The position numbers and the translations under genes are program-made. A DNA stretch of 64,000 nucleotides from JAJYKC01 sp035545735 (GTDB lineage: Bacteria > Acidobacteriota > Terriglobia > Bryobacterales > Bryobacteraceae). Location: positions 1-64,000 of the forward strand of contig DASZXS010000061.1 in NCBI GenBank assembly GCA_035545735.1, in the 5' to 3' direction. The notes beneath the pieces are model-generated. The model was given only the letters and a program-made list of their open reading frames with translations. It searched no databases and was not told where the DNA came from. This document shows, piece after piece, positions 47,747 to 56,899 of this stretch; positions within the stretch are counted from its first letter, which is position 1, and each line of letters begins with the position of its first letter.

Positions 47747-49351
47747 TCAGTGGCCGGCCGGAAGCAAGCCGTAAACGTTCACCGCATTGTCGTAAGTAAC
47801 TGCGAAAACCTTTCCGTCAACCACCACGGGGGGCACAAACTTCACGAGAGTGCCCAGGCGGTCGCGTCCCGGATTTTCATCGCTGTTCCATAACTCTTCG
47901 AGCGTCTCCGCATTAAATGCGCGAAGCACACCCGGAACGGAACCATGATCGGCGCTCTTGTCCACGGTCAGCATGGCCCAAACGATCCCGGTGCCGGCCT
48001 CTGCCCCATCCGCCGAGATCGTGAGTGCACCGCCCGGCGAACCGTGCGAGGCAACCTTGCCCTTCGCGGCGGGTTGCGCGTCAAACACGGACCCGTTAAA
48101 GTGAAAGACCTTGAGCACGTCCGCCTGATTCCAGATATAGAGGGACGGCCCGTGTGGTCCGGCCCACCAGGCGGGTCCATTCATCACCAGACCGCCGTTC
48201 AAGGGGAGCGCTTGCAGCGGTTGGTTCGAATTCCCGCTCAATTTCCCCAGCTTCCTGGTGTCGAGCAGGGTGATCACTCCGTCTTTATCGCCACAAACGA
48301 TGAGATTTGTCCCGGGGATCAGCATGGGACCGGTAGATCCGAAATCCGCGTCACGGTCATTCAGTGCGGAGTAGTTGGCGGGCGTGAAATAGTCCGAGAT
48401 TTCAAGTTTGCCGCCGCGAACCCGCAACCGCAGCAGCGTTTCGCCGAAATCGGTGGTTCCATTCCAGCTTCCGTTGCCGGTCTCGTAGTAGACATTCCCT
48501 TCCCGATCGACCACCGCCCCGCGCCCCGATTGCCAGACGCCGCCTTCCGAGCCAGCCGGCGTGATGCAAAGGGCGGCGGTTTGCCTGAGCGTCTTCGCGT
48601 CGTAGGCCATAATCCACCCGTGATAGGGAAGGATGTCTTCGTGGGAAGCCCACGCAATGAAAATCTGACCGTTGGCCAGAGTGAGCGCCGGGCGCTGATT
48701 ATTTGTTTTGGAGTTGAAATACAGGTAGCCGTCCACGGCATCGTTTGCCATGCTCGCAATACGGGCGCGGATGAGAGCAGGCGGCATTCGATCCTTCCCC
48801 GTGTGGACGTCGAGCGCGTAGAGCTTTTGGAAATAGCCCTCTCGTTCCTTGGTGCGGGCGACAAGATACAGCGTGCCGGTGGCGGAATCGATCACCGGAG
48901 TGGAAAGAATCCCGACGTTCCCGACAATATTGAGGTTATTGTTTCCAGTGACGTCGGCAACCGGCATGGGCGTGATTCCCCTGGCCGCGTTGGTCAGGTC
49001 GCGCTGCCAGAGTGGATCGCCGGGACCATCCGCATCGAAGGCATAGACCCGGTCGTCCATGGTGGCAATGTAGATCACGTTGTGAACGCCCCGGCCAGCA
49101 ATGTTTACGCGCGGCAAATAGAGCGGTTGCGCGAACACGGAACCGCTCACCGAATAATGGAACAGCTTGCCAAACCGCGTGGGATTTACGTTTGAGACGT
49201 TGAGGACGCGCTCCTGGAGGTTCGCACCGGTACCAAGGTTGTCGTAACGATTGGTCAGCACGCTTTGTTGGCCGGGTAACGAAACGGCCGCCAGGAACGC
49301 GAAAAAGAAACCACCGCACACCCGAGTTCGCACAGTGGAAGTGTACAACAC
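47747..49351 (-). CDS. Secreted PQQ-like beta-propeller protein
   Basis: A 534-residue exported protein with a signal peptide (GFFFAFLAAVSLPGQ). The rest is an eight-bladed-type propeller of PQQ-like repeats, recognisable as YIATMDDRVYAFDADGPGDPLWQRDL, LSTPVIDSATGTLYLVAR, YYETGNGSWNG and CGDKDGVITLLDTRKLG. It lacks the catalytic Asp/Ca and disulfide Cys pair of quinoprotein alcohol dehydrogenases, so it is probably a structural or binding protein rather than a PQQ enzyme. It lies 7 nt upstream of the broken dinB on the same strand and 19 nt downstream of the M49-like peptidase gene. Confidence 0.85.
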   Translation of the reverse strand: MLYTSTVRTRVCGGFFFAFLAAVSLPGQQSVLTNRYDNLGTGANLQERVLNVSNVNPTRFGKLFHYSVSGSVFAQPLYLPRVNIAGRGVHNVIYIATMDDRVYAFDADGPGDPLWQRDLTNAARGITPMPVADVTGNNNLNIVGNVGILSTPVIDSATGTLYLVARTKEREGYFQKLYALDVHTGKDRMPPALIRARIASMANDAVDGYLYFNSKTNNQRPALTLANGQIFIAWASHEDILPYHGWIMAYDAKTLRQTAALCITPAGSEGGVWQSGRGAVVDREGNVYYETGNGSWNGTTDFGETLLRLRVRGGKLEISDYFTPANYSALNDRDADFGSTGPMLIPGTNLIVCGDKDGVITLLDTRKLGKLSGNSNQPLQALPLNGGLVMNGPAWWAGPHGPSLYIWNQADVLKVFHFNGSVFDAQPAAKGKVASHGSPGGALTISADGAEAGTGIVWAMLTVDKSADHGSVPGVLRAFNAETLEELWNSDENPGRDRLGTLVKFVPPVVVDGKVFAVTYDNAVNVYGLLPAGH

Positions 49352-49370
49352 GAATCGCGCTTAGCTGAGG

Positions 49371-51002
49371 CTAACGGGGGTCGATATCCACCGGGATGTC
49401 ACTCATCCCTTGAATCGCCTTCGCCATCCCCGGACGGATTACTCCCAGCTTATCCAGCATCTTCTTGGCGCCCGCGTAATCCCCGGTGGCTTCCAGCGTC
49501 AACAGTTCGTGGGTGAGGCCGCGCACTCCGTCTTTGATCTTCGAAAAGTCCACGGCAAACGTGCCGTCCGGATTTTCCACGAACGCCCCATGATCGGCCA
49601 GGTAGTTGAACTGCATCGCCATCCCCTTGCCGTGCGCTTCCTTCAGCCCAAAGCGCAGCGTGCGGAACGAGGACGCGAGATAGGTCGTGTAAAGCCGCCG
49701 CTCCGCGTCCGCCCCGCCCTTCAGAATTCCATGATCATAGAAATACTGCAGCATGAAGAGCCCCGTGATGTCGGCTTTCGCCTCCTCGATCGCGCTGTAG
49801 AGTTCCTTCATCTCCTGCCGCGGCGTCGTATCCCTGCCGTCTACACGGATCTGCTGCGGCCCGATACCGTGGCTGAGTTCGTGCGCCAGAATATGCGTGA
49901 AAAATGCCTCGAAATTCGAATCGCCCCGGGCCTGCGGCGCGAGCACCCGCCGCGCAATGGGTGTCAGAATCGTCTCGAACTTGGCTTCCTGGACGTTCTT
50001 CAACATCACCCGTTTGCTGCCCTTTTGCGCCACCACGCGTTCATCGTTGGGCAGGTTGAAAGCGGCCGTTTTGACGCCATGATCCCCGTCGCCCGCCGCC
50101 AGAACCTGGTTCACCACCCGGATGGGCGCTTGCGCCGCCAGCTTCGGATTCCGGTATCGCGGCTCAATCGGAAGGTGATTCTCCACTTCCTGCAAATGGC
50201 TCCCAAACGATTTCAATTTTTCCGTCTCGGCATCGTCGCGCAGCGTGATGTAAGCCTCAAACGCCGCCTTGTAGCCGAAGATCTCATCGTTGTACGTCTC
50301 ATAGGGGCCAATCGTCACGTCAATCGGCGCATCCAGGTCCATCCAGGCGAGGTCGCTCGCATAATAGTCGTCGGACAGAAACGCTTCCGCGCGCAAGGTC
50401 AGAAACTTCCGGAGCGAAGCGTTCCCGGTGAGCGCGGCCGCCTCCCGCAGCAATTTCGCGGCGCGTTCGAGGTTCGCACGATACGCCTGGCTATAAGGAA
50501 TCGCCTTCAGCTTTCCGTTCTCGCGGCGAATCACGCTGAAAAAGCCTGTCGCCACCGCTTTTTCCGCGGGGGTCAGGGTCTTCACCCACGCCTCGAACTC
50601 GCCGCGGGTCATGTCCTCCGGATAGAAATTGGCGCCGGGAAGCTTCACCGGCGGTGCGCCGTCCAGGAACGCCTTATGGCCGTCGAGATCGGACCACGGA
50701 CTTTTGTTGATCCAAAAATAGTGCAGCCGGGCACGGCCCAGCGCGGATTGATCCCGCTTCAGGCGCGCGTACAGGCTTTGATTCCCGCTCCACAGCTGAT
50801 CGAGGAATATATCGTCGATCACGCCCGCCGTCTCCTTGAGCTTAGCCAGCGCCTTCCGGTCGCCCTCGGATAAACGGCTCTCATCGGGATGCAGGGTCAC
50901 CGGCGCAAACCGCTTCGTCATGCGCTCCAGTTCCTGAAAACCGGCCGCGGCCGCTGCCAACAGCGTGGACATCATGCACCAGAAAAAGAGCCGCCGGATC
51001 AT
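49371..51002 (-). CDS. M49-like (dipeptidyl-peptidase III-related) metallopeptidase
   Basis: A 543-residue zinc peptidase-like protein with a leader (FFWCMMSTLLAAAAAG). The zinc motif is HELSHG followed by a second helix with EEAKADITGLFMLQYF, which carries the third ligand Glu, as in the bacterial DPP III-related group often annotated as nudix or Zn-dependent hydrolase. Classical DPP III has HExxGH with an extra residue; here the spacing is plain HExxH. It also has YETYNDEIFGYKAAFEAYITL, a conserved block of this group. The start overlaps the TPR gene stop by 4 nt (ATGA). Probably exported and acting on peptides. Confidence 0.87.
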   Translation of the reverse strand: MIRRLFFWCMMSTLLAAAAAGFQELERMTKRFAPVTLHPDESRLSEGDRKALAKLKETAGVIDDIFLDQLWSGNQSLYARLKRDQSALGRARLHYFWINKSPWSDLDGHKAFLDGAPPVKLPGANFYPEDMTRGEFEAWVKTLTPAEKAVATGFFSVIRRENGKLKAIPYSQAYRANLERAAKLLREAAALTGNASLRKFLTLRAEAFLSDDYYASDLAWMDLDAPIDVTIGPYETYNDEIFGYKAAFEAYITLRDDAETEKLKSFGSHLQEVENHLPIEPRYRNPKLAAQAPIRVVNQVLAAGDGDHGVKTAAFNLPNDERVVAQKGSKRVMLKNVQEAKFETILTPIARRVLAPQARGDSNFEAFFTHILAHELSHGIGPQQIRVDGRDTTPRQEMKELYSAIEEAKADITGLFMLQYFYDHGILKGGADAERRLYTTYLASSFRTLRFGLKEAHGKGMAMQFNYLADHGAFVENPDGTFAVDFSKIKDGVRGLTHELLTLEATGDYAGAKKMLDKLGVIRPGMAKAIQGMSDIPVDIDPR

Positions 51003-51316
51003 AGGGGAAGCATGCTCAACGCCGCTTCCAATTCCGAGCGCGTGTGCCCGTCGCCGGTGCGCCGCGTTACTTCGATTCCCTTTTCGTACATCTCCCGCGC
51101 TTCCTCGATACGGTCTAATTTTTCGAACGCCTGCCCGCCGTGATAATACGCCGCGGCATAGTCGGCATTCGACGCGATCACCTGGCGGTATTGCTCCACT
51201 GCCGCGTCAAGTTGTCCGCTGTTGGCGAACTCCTGCGCGAGGGCGTATGCCGCGAAAGTATCCGCCGGATTCCGCTCCAGCATTGCCTTCAGTATCTCTA
51301 TACGATTGGCTGCCAT
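50999..51316 (-). CDS. Small tetratricopeptide repeat protein
   Basis: A 105-residue protein made of about two and a half TPR units: ERNPADTFAAYALAQEFANSGQLDAAVEQYRQVI, then NADYAAAYYHGGQAFEKLDRIEEAREMYEKGI, giving a helical superhelix for protein binding. No signal peptide. It is coupled to the M49-like peptidase by an ATGA overlap, and probably serves as a cytosolic scaffold; similar short TPR genes are common in Acidobacteria and Geobacter. Confidence 0.9.
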   Translation of the reverse strand: MAANRIEILKAMLERNPADTFAAYALAQEFANSGQLDAAVEQYRQVIASNADYAAAYYHGGQAFEKLDRIEEAREMYEKGIEVTRRTGDGHTRSELEAALSMLPL

Positions 51317-51343
51317 GGTTCCCTTTTGTTACTATACTCGCCG

Positions 51344-51763
51344 ATGCCGTGCTCTTATTTTCGTCCGTGCTCGCCCGCCGATTGGTCGGGTTCCTACCCC
51401 CGCCTGCCGCTAGGCGAAGCGTGGAACGGCGTGTGCGCGGCGGACCCATCCGCTCCGGAATATTTTGCGCCGCAAGGGGCGCTATTGTTTGAGGTTTGCA
51501 ACACCGGGCAGGGCCGCGCGCGATGCTCGCGTTTCCCGAAAGATTCGCCGCGCGATTCGGTGCGTTTTCACGTGGTGGAAGACAGAGGCGACCGCCTGCT
51601 CATCCGCTACGTCTTCGAAAATGAATGCTGGCCCGCCGGGCACGGCGTTACCGAATTTTCCGTGAGCACCGGACTCTTGAGTCCCTCCCCCGAAAATTCC
51701 CTGCTTGGCGATCAGATAACCGCGTTCGTCAAAACGTGGGTAAAACGACGTCCGCGCTCCTGA
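51344..51763 (+). CDS. Small cytosolic protein of unknown function
   Basis: A 139-residue protein, start ATG at 51344, with a Cys/Pro-rich N-terminus (PCSYFRPCSPADW; PRLPLGEAWNGVC) followed by a charged region (RCSRFPKDSPRDSVRFHVVED) and a hydrophobic strand pattern (DRLLIRYVFENECWPAGHG). The Cys residues near the N-terminus (3, 8, and the later GVC) could bind a metal. I recall similar short proteins in Acidobacteria genomes, uncharacterised. It is divergent from the TPR gene and converges on hfq, 3 nt apart. The reading frame is supported by coding-like composition, but there is no clear ribosome site. Confidence 0.65.
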   Translation: MPCSYFRPCSPADWSGSYPRLPLGEAWNGVCAADPSAPEYFAPQGALLFEVCNTGQGRARCSRFPKDSPRDSVRFHVVEDRGDRLLIRYVFENECWPAGHGVTEFSVSTGLLSPSPENSLLGDQITAFVKTWVKRRPRS

Positions 51764-51766
51764 GCC

Positions 51767-52063
51767 TTACGCCTTGTGCATGTATTTGATGTTTGATTTA
51801 AAGAGCAGAAGATTCGGGCCCTCGTCCCGGTTCACTTTAATGCAACATTTGTCGTACCACTCGATGACGCCGTTCAGGGTCTCTCCGTCCTTGAGCACAA
51901 TGACCATCGGCGTCTTCGACTGCATCTGTTTCATGTAGTAAAAGTTTTCAGCATTGGTCTGCTCGGGCGGTGTGACCTTCTTTTGCGGCGGGCGCCTTGC
52001 GGTGATTTGTTCTTTCACTTCAGTTAGGGATGGACGTATGAGCTTACGGTTTGCGGTTTCCAC
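51767..52063 (-). CDS. hfq: Hfq-like RNA chaperone (atypical)
   Basis: A 98-residue Sm-like protein of the Hfq family, the hexameric RNA chaperone for small RNAs. The Sm1 region is NFYYMKQMQSKTPMVIVLKDGETLNGVIEWYDKCCIKV; Sm2 is NLLLFKSNIKYM, in the position of the classical YKHAIS. The key Lys-His of the uridine-binding proximal face is changed (K-S-N), and the N-terminal 33 residues form an extra basic extension (LIRPSLTEVKEQITARRPPQKK). The GTG at 52063 has AGGGAG upstream. The divergent Hfq form is typical of what I recall in Acidobacteria; RNA-binding specificity may differ from E. coli Hfq. Confidence 0.82.
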   Translation of the reverse strand: METANRKLIRPSLTEVKEQITARRPPQKKVTPPEQTNAENFYYMKQMQSKTPMVIVLKDGETLNGVIEWYDKCCIKVNRDEGPNLLLFKSNIKYMHKA

Positions 52064-52311
52064 GGAAACACTCCCTTGAGGGTGTTAACTAGCCGGGCTT
52101 TTCAGCCAGGGGACAGGTATCTACGCGTCTGCTACTCCCTATTGAACCACACCCTTGCAGCTCCTGCAAAAGTAGTTCGGACCGGCTCTGTAAAAGAAGA
52201 TTATGCACCAGATTATTTCCGCGACGGCGCGGTGCGGGTTGGACTGCCGGGGCCGGCGCGGCATAAAGCAAGAGGCGCCAGCATGGAACCGCGCCGGCCG
52301 GGACCAGGGGG
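52064..52311. other. Intergenic region without recognised features
   Basis: About 250 bp between hfq and holB, both on the minus strand. It contains a small hairpin (TTGCAG/CTGCAA, near 52154) but no T-run, tRNA or convincing promoter. It must hold the hfq promoter on the minus strand. Confidence 0.5.
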
Positions 52312-53340
52312 CTACAGCGCCCGCCGCATCTCTACGGCGAGCGCATCCAAGGCAATGCTTTTCTGAATATTCCTGCGCATCAACTCCATTAATTCATCCG
52401 ATTTTTTCACCGCGTTGCGAATCCAATGGAAGCTGACCTTGCCCGCCAGAGCCCTCAGGTTGGCCTCGATATCCCGGTTGCGAATGTCGTTCCGGCCGTT
52501 GAGGAGCAGCAGCAGGTCCTCCAACAGCAGGTATAGCACCTTCAGATACTGGTCCAGCTTTTCCGTCCGCCGCGCCGCCAGGGTCTCGGCGACCTTCGCC
52601 CAATCCCCGAAGCGTGCGGATCCCGCGGCGGTTTCGAGCAGCCGCAGCATCGCCGCCCGCCGCTGGTCGTATCCATCGAGATCGAGGGTCACCGCGCGGC
52701 CCGGGCTGCCTCCCGCCAGCGCGATTCGCCGCTCCGGGTCGCCGAGCCCCCTGGCCTTCACAAAACCGCGCATCTCTTCATCGCCCAGCGGAGCCAGTTG
52801 AACTTGCACCGAGCGCGACCGGATGGTCGGCAAGAGGTCGTAGGCGTTTTCCGCCGTCATGATAATCACCAGATACCCAGGCGGCTCCTCCAGCGTCTTG
52901 AGCAGGGAGTTTGCCGCCTGCTCGTTCGCGCGATCGATGTGATCGATCAGAAAGATCCGCCTGCCACCCTGCAGAGGCTGAAATTGCGCCCGCTCTTTCA
53001 GCAGACGCATTTGAGGAATCGAAATCTGCCGCAGCGGGCCGTCGGGCGGAAAAGTTACAAAATCGGGATGCGACGAAAAAAGCAGCGGGTCTTCGTTGCG
53101 TTTCTCCGCGGTCCACTTCTCACGCTCGGCGATCGCCTCGATGTTTGCGTCGAGACTGAGATCGTCGCGTTCAATCTTGTCCGCGCCGCCCAGCACCGCT
53201 GCCGCGAAACGGCGGGCGAGAGTCGCCTTTCCTATCCCTTCCGGACCGGCCAGGAGCAGCGTCTGGGGAATCCGCCCGCTCTGCGCGATCTGGAATAGCG
53301 TCCCGGCCGCCCCGGCATTGCCATAGAAATCGTCAAACAT
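52312..53340 (-). CDS. holB: DNA polymerase III delta' subunit
   Basis: The delta' subunit of the clamp loader that places the beta clamp on DNA. The 342-residue protein from the ATG at 53340 has FDDFYGN at its N-terminus, Walker A AGPEGIGKATLA, and the clamp-loader blocks RIFLIDHIDRANEQAANSLLKTLEEPPGYLVIIMTAENAYDLLPTIRSRSVQVQLAPL, with SRS as the SRC-like sensor. The zinc cysteines of E. coli delta' are missing. In-frame upstream starts to 53547 are not used because they would extend into the amidase gene. It lies 26 nt downstream of the amidase on the same strand. Confidence 0.94.
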   Translation of the reverse strand: MFDDFYGNAGAAGTLFQIAQSGRIPQTLLLAGPEGIGKATLARRFAAAVLGGADKIERDDLSLDANIEAIAEREKWTAEKRNEDPLLFSSHPDFVTFPPDGPLRQISIPQMRLLKERAQFQPLQGGRRIFLIDHIDRANEQAANSLLKTLEEPPGYLVIIMTAENAYDLLPTIRSRSVQVQLAPLGDEEMRGFVKARGLGDPERRIALAGGSPGRAVTLDLDGYDQRRAAMLRLLETAAGSARFGDWAKVAETLAARRTEKLDQYLKVLYLLLEDLLLLLNGRNDIRNRDIEANLRALAGKVSFHWIRNAVKKSDELMELMRRNIQKSIALDALAVEMRRAL

Positions 53341-53366
53341 GCAAATCTCAGGATAGCGAACACGGC

Positions 53367-54842
53367 TTACACGTCCGGCCGCTTCGCCCCCACGTTCACG
53401 GCCTGCGTAAAGGCATGGGCAAGCTGAAGCACGGTCCGGTCTTTCCGGTGCCGCCCTACGATCTGCAGACCCACCGGCAAGCCTTCGGGAGTAAACCCGG
53501 CGGGTACCGAGATCGCCGGATTCTCCACCGTCGAGATGTACCAGCACGCTTTCATCCAGTCAATGTAGGTAGCCATTCTGACTCCGTCCACCTCCTCCGG
53601 ATAGGGAAGATTCACGTCGAAGGGAGGCACCTGCGTCGTCGGCAGAATGAAGTATTCGTATTTCCCCATAAACACGCGCATGCGCTCCCAGATTTCCAGG
53701 CGGAGCAGTTCGGCGCGGGCGATCTCCATGGAACTCAGCTTCACGCCGCGATCCACTTCCCACAAGAGTGTGTCTTTGAAGAGATCGCGGTGACGCCGGA
53801 CATTGTCCTCCTGAGCGGCCGCGAATCCCCAGGCGCGCAACGTCTTGAATGCCTGGTCGGCTCCCGTGAAATCCGGCTCCGCCTCCTCCACCACGCAACC
53901 CAGGTCTTCGAACACCTTGCGCCGCGAGTTCACCACCGCGCGAACCCGCCGGTCGAAGGGGACTCCACCCAGGTCGCGGAACCACGCCACCCGCGTGCCC
54001 TTGAAGCCGCGATCGAGCGGTTCGCGGAATTGCTGGGGCGGCTCGCTCAGAGAAATGGGGCATCGAGAGTCGGGACCGGCAATCGCGCTCAGGAAAAGGG
54101 CCACGTCGGAAACGGTGCGCGCCATGGGCCCGTAAACCGGTATCGTGGACCACCCGTGCGACGCGACCCGGCCCGGCGATGGGCGAAAACCCACGACATT
54201 GCAGAACGCTGCCGGATTCCGCAGCGAACCTCCCGCGTCGCTGCCGTCGGCGATCGGAAGCATCCCGCAGGCCAGGCTCACGGCCGCGCCGCCGCTGCTC
54301 CCGCCGCAGGTTTTGGCCAGGTTATAAGGATTCCTGGTGGCTCCAAAGACGCGGTTGAACGTCTGCGACCCGGCCCCGAATTCCGGCGTATTTGTCTTGC
54401 CCAAGGCAATCGCTCCGGCGTTCCGGATCGATTCGACAATCCACTCATCGTGCGCCGGAACGTTATCGCGAAACAGCAGGGACCCGAACGTGGTGCGCAT
54501 CCCCTTGGTTTCCACCAGATCCTTGTGCGCCACCGGAAGCCCGTGCAGTGGGCCTAACTCCGCCCCTCTCGCCTGCGCCTCATCGGCTTTGCGGGCATTT
54601 TCCATTGCCGGACCCGCCGCCAGCGTCACGATCGCATTGACCTTGGGATTGATTTGATCGATCCGCTTCAGATGCGCCGCCATCGCCTCGCGGGCGCTGA
54701 GCTTTTTCTCACGAATCAACCGCGCCATCTCGACGGCGGTCAGGGAGCAAATCTCGGGAGCGCCTTCCGCCAGCATGGGAGCGGCGAGCGCCGCGCCCAC
54801 GATACCCGCAGCCTGCCGCCGCGTAATCTCGGAATCGGACAT
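53367..54842 (-). CDS. Amidase-signature hydrolase with leader peptide
   Basis: A 491-residue amidase-signature (AS) family enzyme hydrolysing an amide bond through a Ser-cisSer-Lys triad. Lys is in PVAHKDLVETKG, the Gly/Ser-rich block TCGGSSGGAAVSLA carries the cis-Ser, and the nucleophile Ser is in DGSDAGGSLRNPA. The N-terminus (ITRRQAAGIVGAALAAPMLAEGAP) looks like a Tat/Sec leader, suggesting export, rather than GatA of tRNA amidation, which has no leader. No gatB or gatC is adjacent. The substrate is unknown; such enzymes often act on peptide or aryl amides. Confidence 0.92.
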   Translation of the reverse strand: MSDSEITRRQAAGIVGAALAAPMLAEGAPEICSLTAVEMARLIREKKLSAREAMAAHLKRIDQINPKVNAIVTLAAGPAMENARKADEAQARGAELGPLHGLPVAHKDLVETKGMRTTFGSLLFRDNVPAHDEWIVESIRNAGAIALGKTNTPEFGAGSQTFNRVFGATRNPYNLAKTCGGSSGGAAVSLACGMLPIADGSDAGGSLRNPAAFCNVVGFRPSPGRVASHGWSTIPVYGPMARTVSDVALFLSAIAGPDSRCPISLSEPPQQFREPLDRGFKGTRVAWFRDLGGVPFDRRVRAVVNSRRKVFEDLGCVVEEAEPDFTGADQAFKTLRAWGFAAAQEDNVRRHRDLFKDTLLWEVDRGVKLSSMEIARAELLRLEIWERMRVFMGKYEYFILPTTQVPPFDVNLPYPEEVDGVRMATYIDWMKACWYISTVENPAISVPAGFTPEGLPVGLQIVGRHRKDRTVLQLAHAFTQAVNVGAKRPDV

Positions 54843-54891
54843 GCTATATTCTCTCGCGGATCAGCAAACCCGGGCCGGCCGTCTCAGGACC

Positions 54892-56217
54892 CTAGGCGGA
54901 ACTCCGGGAGAAGCGCACCCGGAATTCCGAACCCTGGCCCTCCGCGCTTTCCGCGCCGATCTCGGCCCCGTGCATTTCGGCGATCCATTGCGCGATCGAC
55001 AGCCCCAGTCCGCTGCCGCCAGTCTCGCGATTGCGCGAAGGATCCGCCCGGTAGAAGCGTTCAAATATGCGGGAAAGCTCCTTTTCGGGAATGCCCGTTC
55101 CGGTATCGGTAACCGTGATCGCCGCCGGAGGGCCCGCACTCACCGAAATGCGAACCGTACCCCCGCGTGGCGTGTACTTCACCGCGTTGTCGAGCAGGAT
55201 AAGCAGCAACCGGCGGAGCGCCGGCGGGTTGGCATCCACGAAAACGGCCTCTTCCGGCGCCGACGCCTCCAGCCGCACCTGCTTTGCCCCCGCCAGTAAA
55301 CGTCCCTGCCGGCACGCCTCTTCGACTAGCGGCGCAAGGTCCGCGGGCTCCAACGGCAAGGACCCTTGTCCCGCGTCGGCGCGCGCAAGCGTGAGAAGAT
55401 CGGCAATCAACTCCGACGTCCGTTCCGATTCCGCCTGGATTTCCGTCAGCGCTTCACAATACTCCTCCGTGGTGCGCCGGCGGCGCAGGGTCAACTCCGC
55501 GGTGGTGCGAATCAGCGCCACCGGAGTTCTCAGCTCGTGAGACGCATCGGCCGTGAACTGCGCCAGCCGGTTTACCGCGGATTCCAAACGGTCGAGCATT
55601 TTATTCCACGTTTCGGCCAGGCGTTGAAGCTCGTCACCCGTTCCGGGCGTCGCCAGTCTCTGCGACAAATTGCGAACGCCGATCGATCTCGCCGCCTCGG
55701 TCATGGCGTCTACCGGCGCCAGCGCGCGGCGGCTGATCCAATATCCACCAAACGCCGCTGCCAGAAGAGTTAGCGGCAACCCGCCGAACAACACCAAAAT
55801 AAAACTCCAGAGCAAGCTGTCCACCTCCGCGCGTGAGACGCTCGCCACGACCGAATATTCGCGGCCCCGAACCACGGCGGTGTTGCGTGCCGTCACAACC
55901 CCGCTCCGCGGCCGCGCCGGGAATTCCGGAAAAATCAGCGCTCCATCCGCGCTACGGACCTCGATCCTGGCATCTTTTGCCGATGCGGCAAAGGATTCAA
56001 GAGACGCGCGGAACTCCGGTATGGGAGCGCCCTCAAGCCCTTCTTCCCGGACTATGCTCATCGCACCGAGGGAGATCCGCTCCGCCTCTGCGCGTAGCGA
56101 AGACAACAAGACGTGCCGCAGCGAGACCCAGGAACTCACCGCAAACAGCGCCATGCCGGCCAGCAGCACGGCCGAATACCAGAAGGTGAGACGCAAGCGA
56201 ATGGAAAAGCTCGCCAC
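54892..56217 (-). CDS. Sensor histidine kinase of the efflux-linked two-component system
   Basis: A 441-residue membrane kinase of the CusS/PhoR type. Transmembrane helix 1 is near residue 10-30, then a periplasmic sensor of about 110 residues, transmembrane helix 2 (SFILVLFGGLPLTLLAAAFGGYWIS), HAMP, HisKA with FTADASHELRTPVALI (phospho-acceptor His) and HATPase with LDNAVKYTPRGG, TDTGTGIP and GGSGLGLSIAQ. The start is GTG at 56217, one base after the response regulator stop, so the two are coupled. It is divergent from the RND efflux operon and probably senses its substrate (metal or toxic organic). Confidence 0.94.
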   Translation of the reverse strand: MASFSIRLRLTFWYSAVLLAGMALFAVSSWVSLRHVLLSSLRAEAERISLGAMSIVREEGLEGAPIPEFRASLESFAASAKDARIEVRSADGALIFPEFPARPRSGVVTARNTAVVRGREYSVVASVSRAEVDSLLWSFILVLFGGLPLTLLAAAFGGYWISRRALAPVDAMTEAARSIGVRNLSQRLATPGTGDELQRLAETWNKMLDRLESAVNRLAQFTADASHELRTPVALIRTTAELTLRRRRTTEEYCEALTEIQAESERTSELIADLLTLARADAGQGSLPLEPADLAPLVEEACRQGRLLAGAKQVRLEASAPEEAVFVDANPPALRRLLLILLDNAVKYTPRGGTVRISVSAGPPAAITVTDTGTGIPEKELSRIFERFYRADPSRNRETGGSGLGLSIAQWIAEMHGAEIGAESAEGQGSEFRVRFSRSSA

Positions 56218-56218
56218 G

Positions 56219-56899
56219 CTATCCCTCCGTCCCGGCCTTCACGCAGTACCCTACGCCACGTACCGTTTGGATAATCTTTGATTCGCCCGCCGATTCGACC
56301 TTCGTTCGCAACAGGCGCACGAAAACATCCAGGGTGTTGTTCTGCACCTCGCCATCAAAGCCCCAAATGGCCTGGATCAGGTCGTCCCGCTGCACCACCA
56401 TTCCCGCCCGGCGCAGCAGCGTTTCGAGCAGCACAAACTCGGTACGGGTAAGGCTGATGGAGCGTCCACCGCGGGTGACGGTGCGCGAAGCGGGGTCAAG
56501 CGTAAGATCCTCGAACCGCAAAAGCGATTCGCGCGGGATCGGACCGCGGCGGGACACAGCGCGAATGCGCGCCAGCAGAACGCGAAATGGAAACGGCTTC
56601 GTAAGATAGTCGTCCGCGCCTGAATCAAGCCCGGCGATGACGTCTCCCTCGGCGTCGCGGGCGGTCAGCATTAGAATCGGTGTCCGGTTATCCCGTTCGC
56701 GCAGCCGGCGCGCGACGGAGATGCCATCGAGCATCGGGAGCATGACATCGAGGACGATCACGTCGAAGGGATGCGTCAGGGCGATGGATAGACCTTCCTG
56801 CCCGTTCGACGACAGCACCACCGCATGCCCCTCCTCTTCCAGGCCGCGGCGGAGCAATGCCGCCATCTTCGCCTCGTCCTCCACCACCAGAATCTGCAT
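56219..56899 (-). CDS. OmpR-family response regulator
   Basis: A 226-residue transcription regulator: receiver domain with acidic pocket EDE (7-9), phospho-acceptor D51 and K101 (LTKPFP), followed by a winged-helix OmpR/PhoB DNA-binding domain (LTRTEFVLLETLLRRAG; DVFVRLLRTKVE; IIQTVRGVGYCV). The ATG at 56899 is the start of the receiver fold; longer versions are not needed. It is coupled to the kinase downstream and diverges from the TolC-type gene by 111 bp, which holds an 11-bp direct repeat (56968-56983) as a likely binding site. Metal-responsive CusR/CopR are close relatives by architecture. Confidence 0.95.
   Translation of the reverse strand: MQILVVEDEAKMAALLRRGLEEEGHAVVLSSNGQEGLSIALTHPFDVIVLDVMLPMLDGISVARRLRERDNRTPILMLTARDAEGDVIAGLDSGADDYLTKPFPFRVLLARIRAVSRRGPIPRESLLRFEDLTLDPASRTVTRGGRSISLTRTEFVLLETLLRRAGMVVQRDDLIQAIWGFDGEVQNNTLDVFVRLLRTKVESAGESKIIQTVRGVGYCVKAGTEG

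Noticed and set aside
47747..49351. Quinoprotein alcohol dehydrogenase
   Set aside because: PQQ-like repeats are present but catalytic Asp/calcium ligands and the adjacent-Cys disulfide are not evident.
49410..50873. Long open frame (487 residues) on the plus strand
   Set aside because: Antisense to the M49-like peptidase with its zinc motif; no domains.
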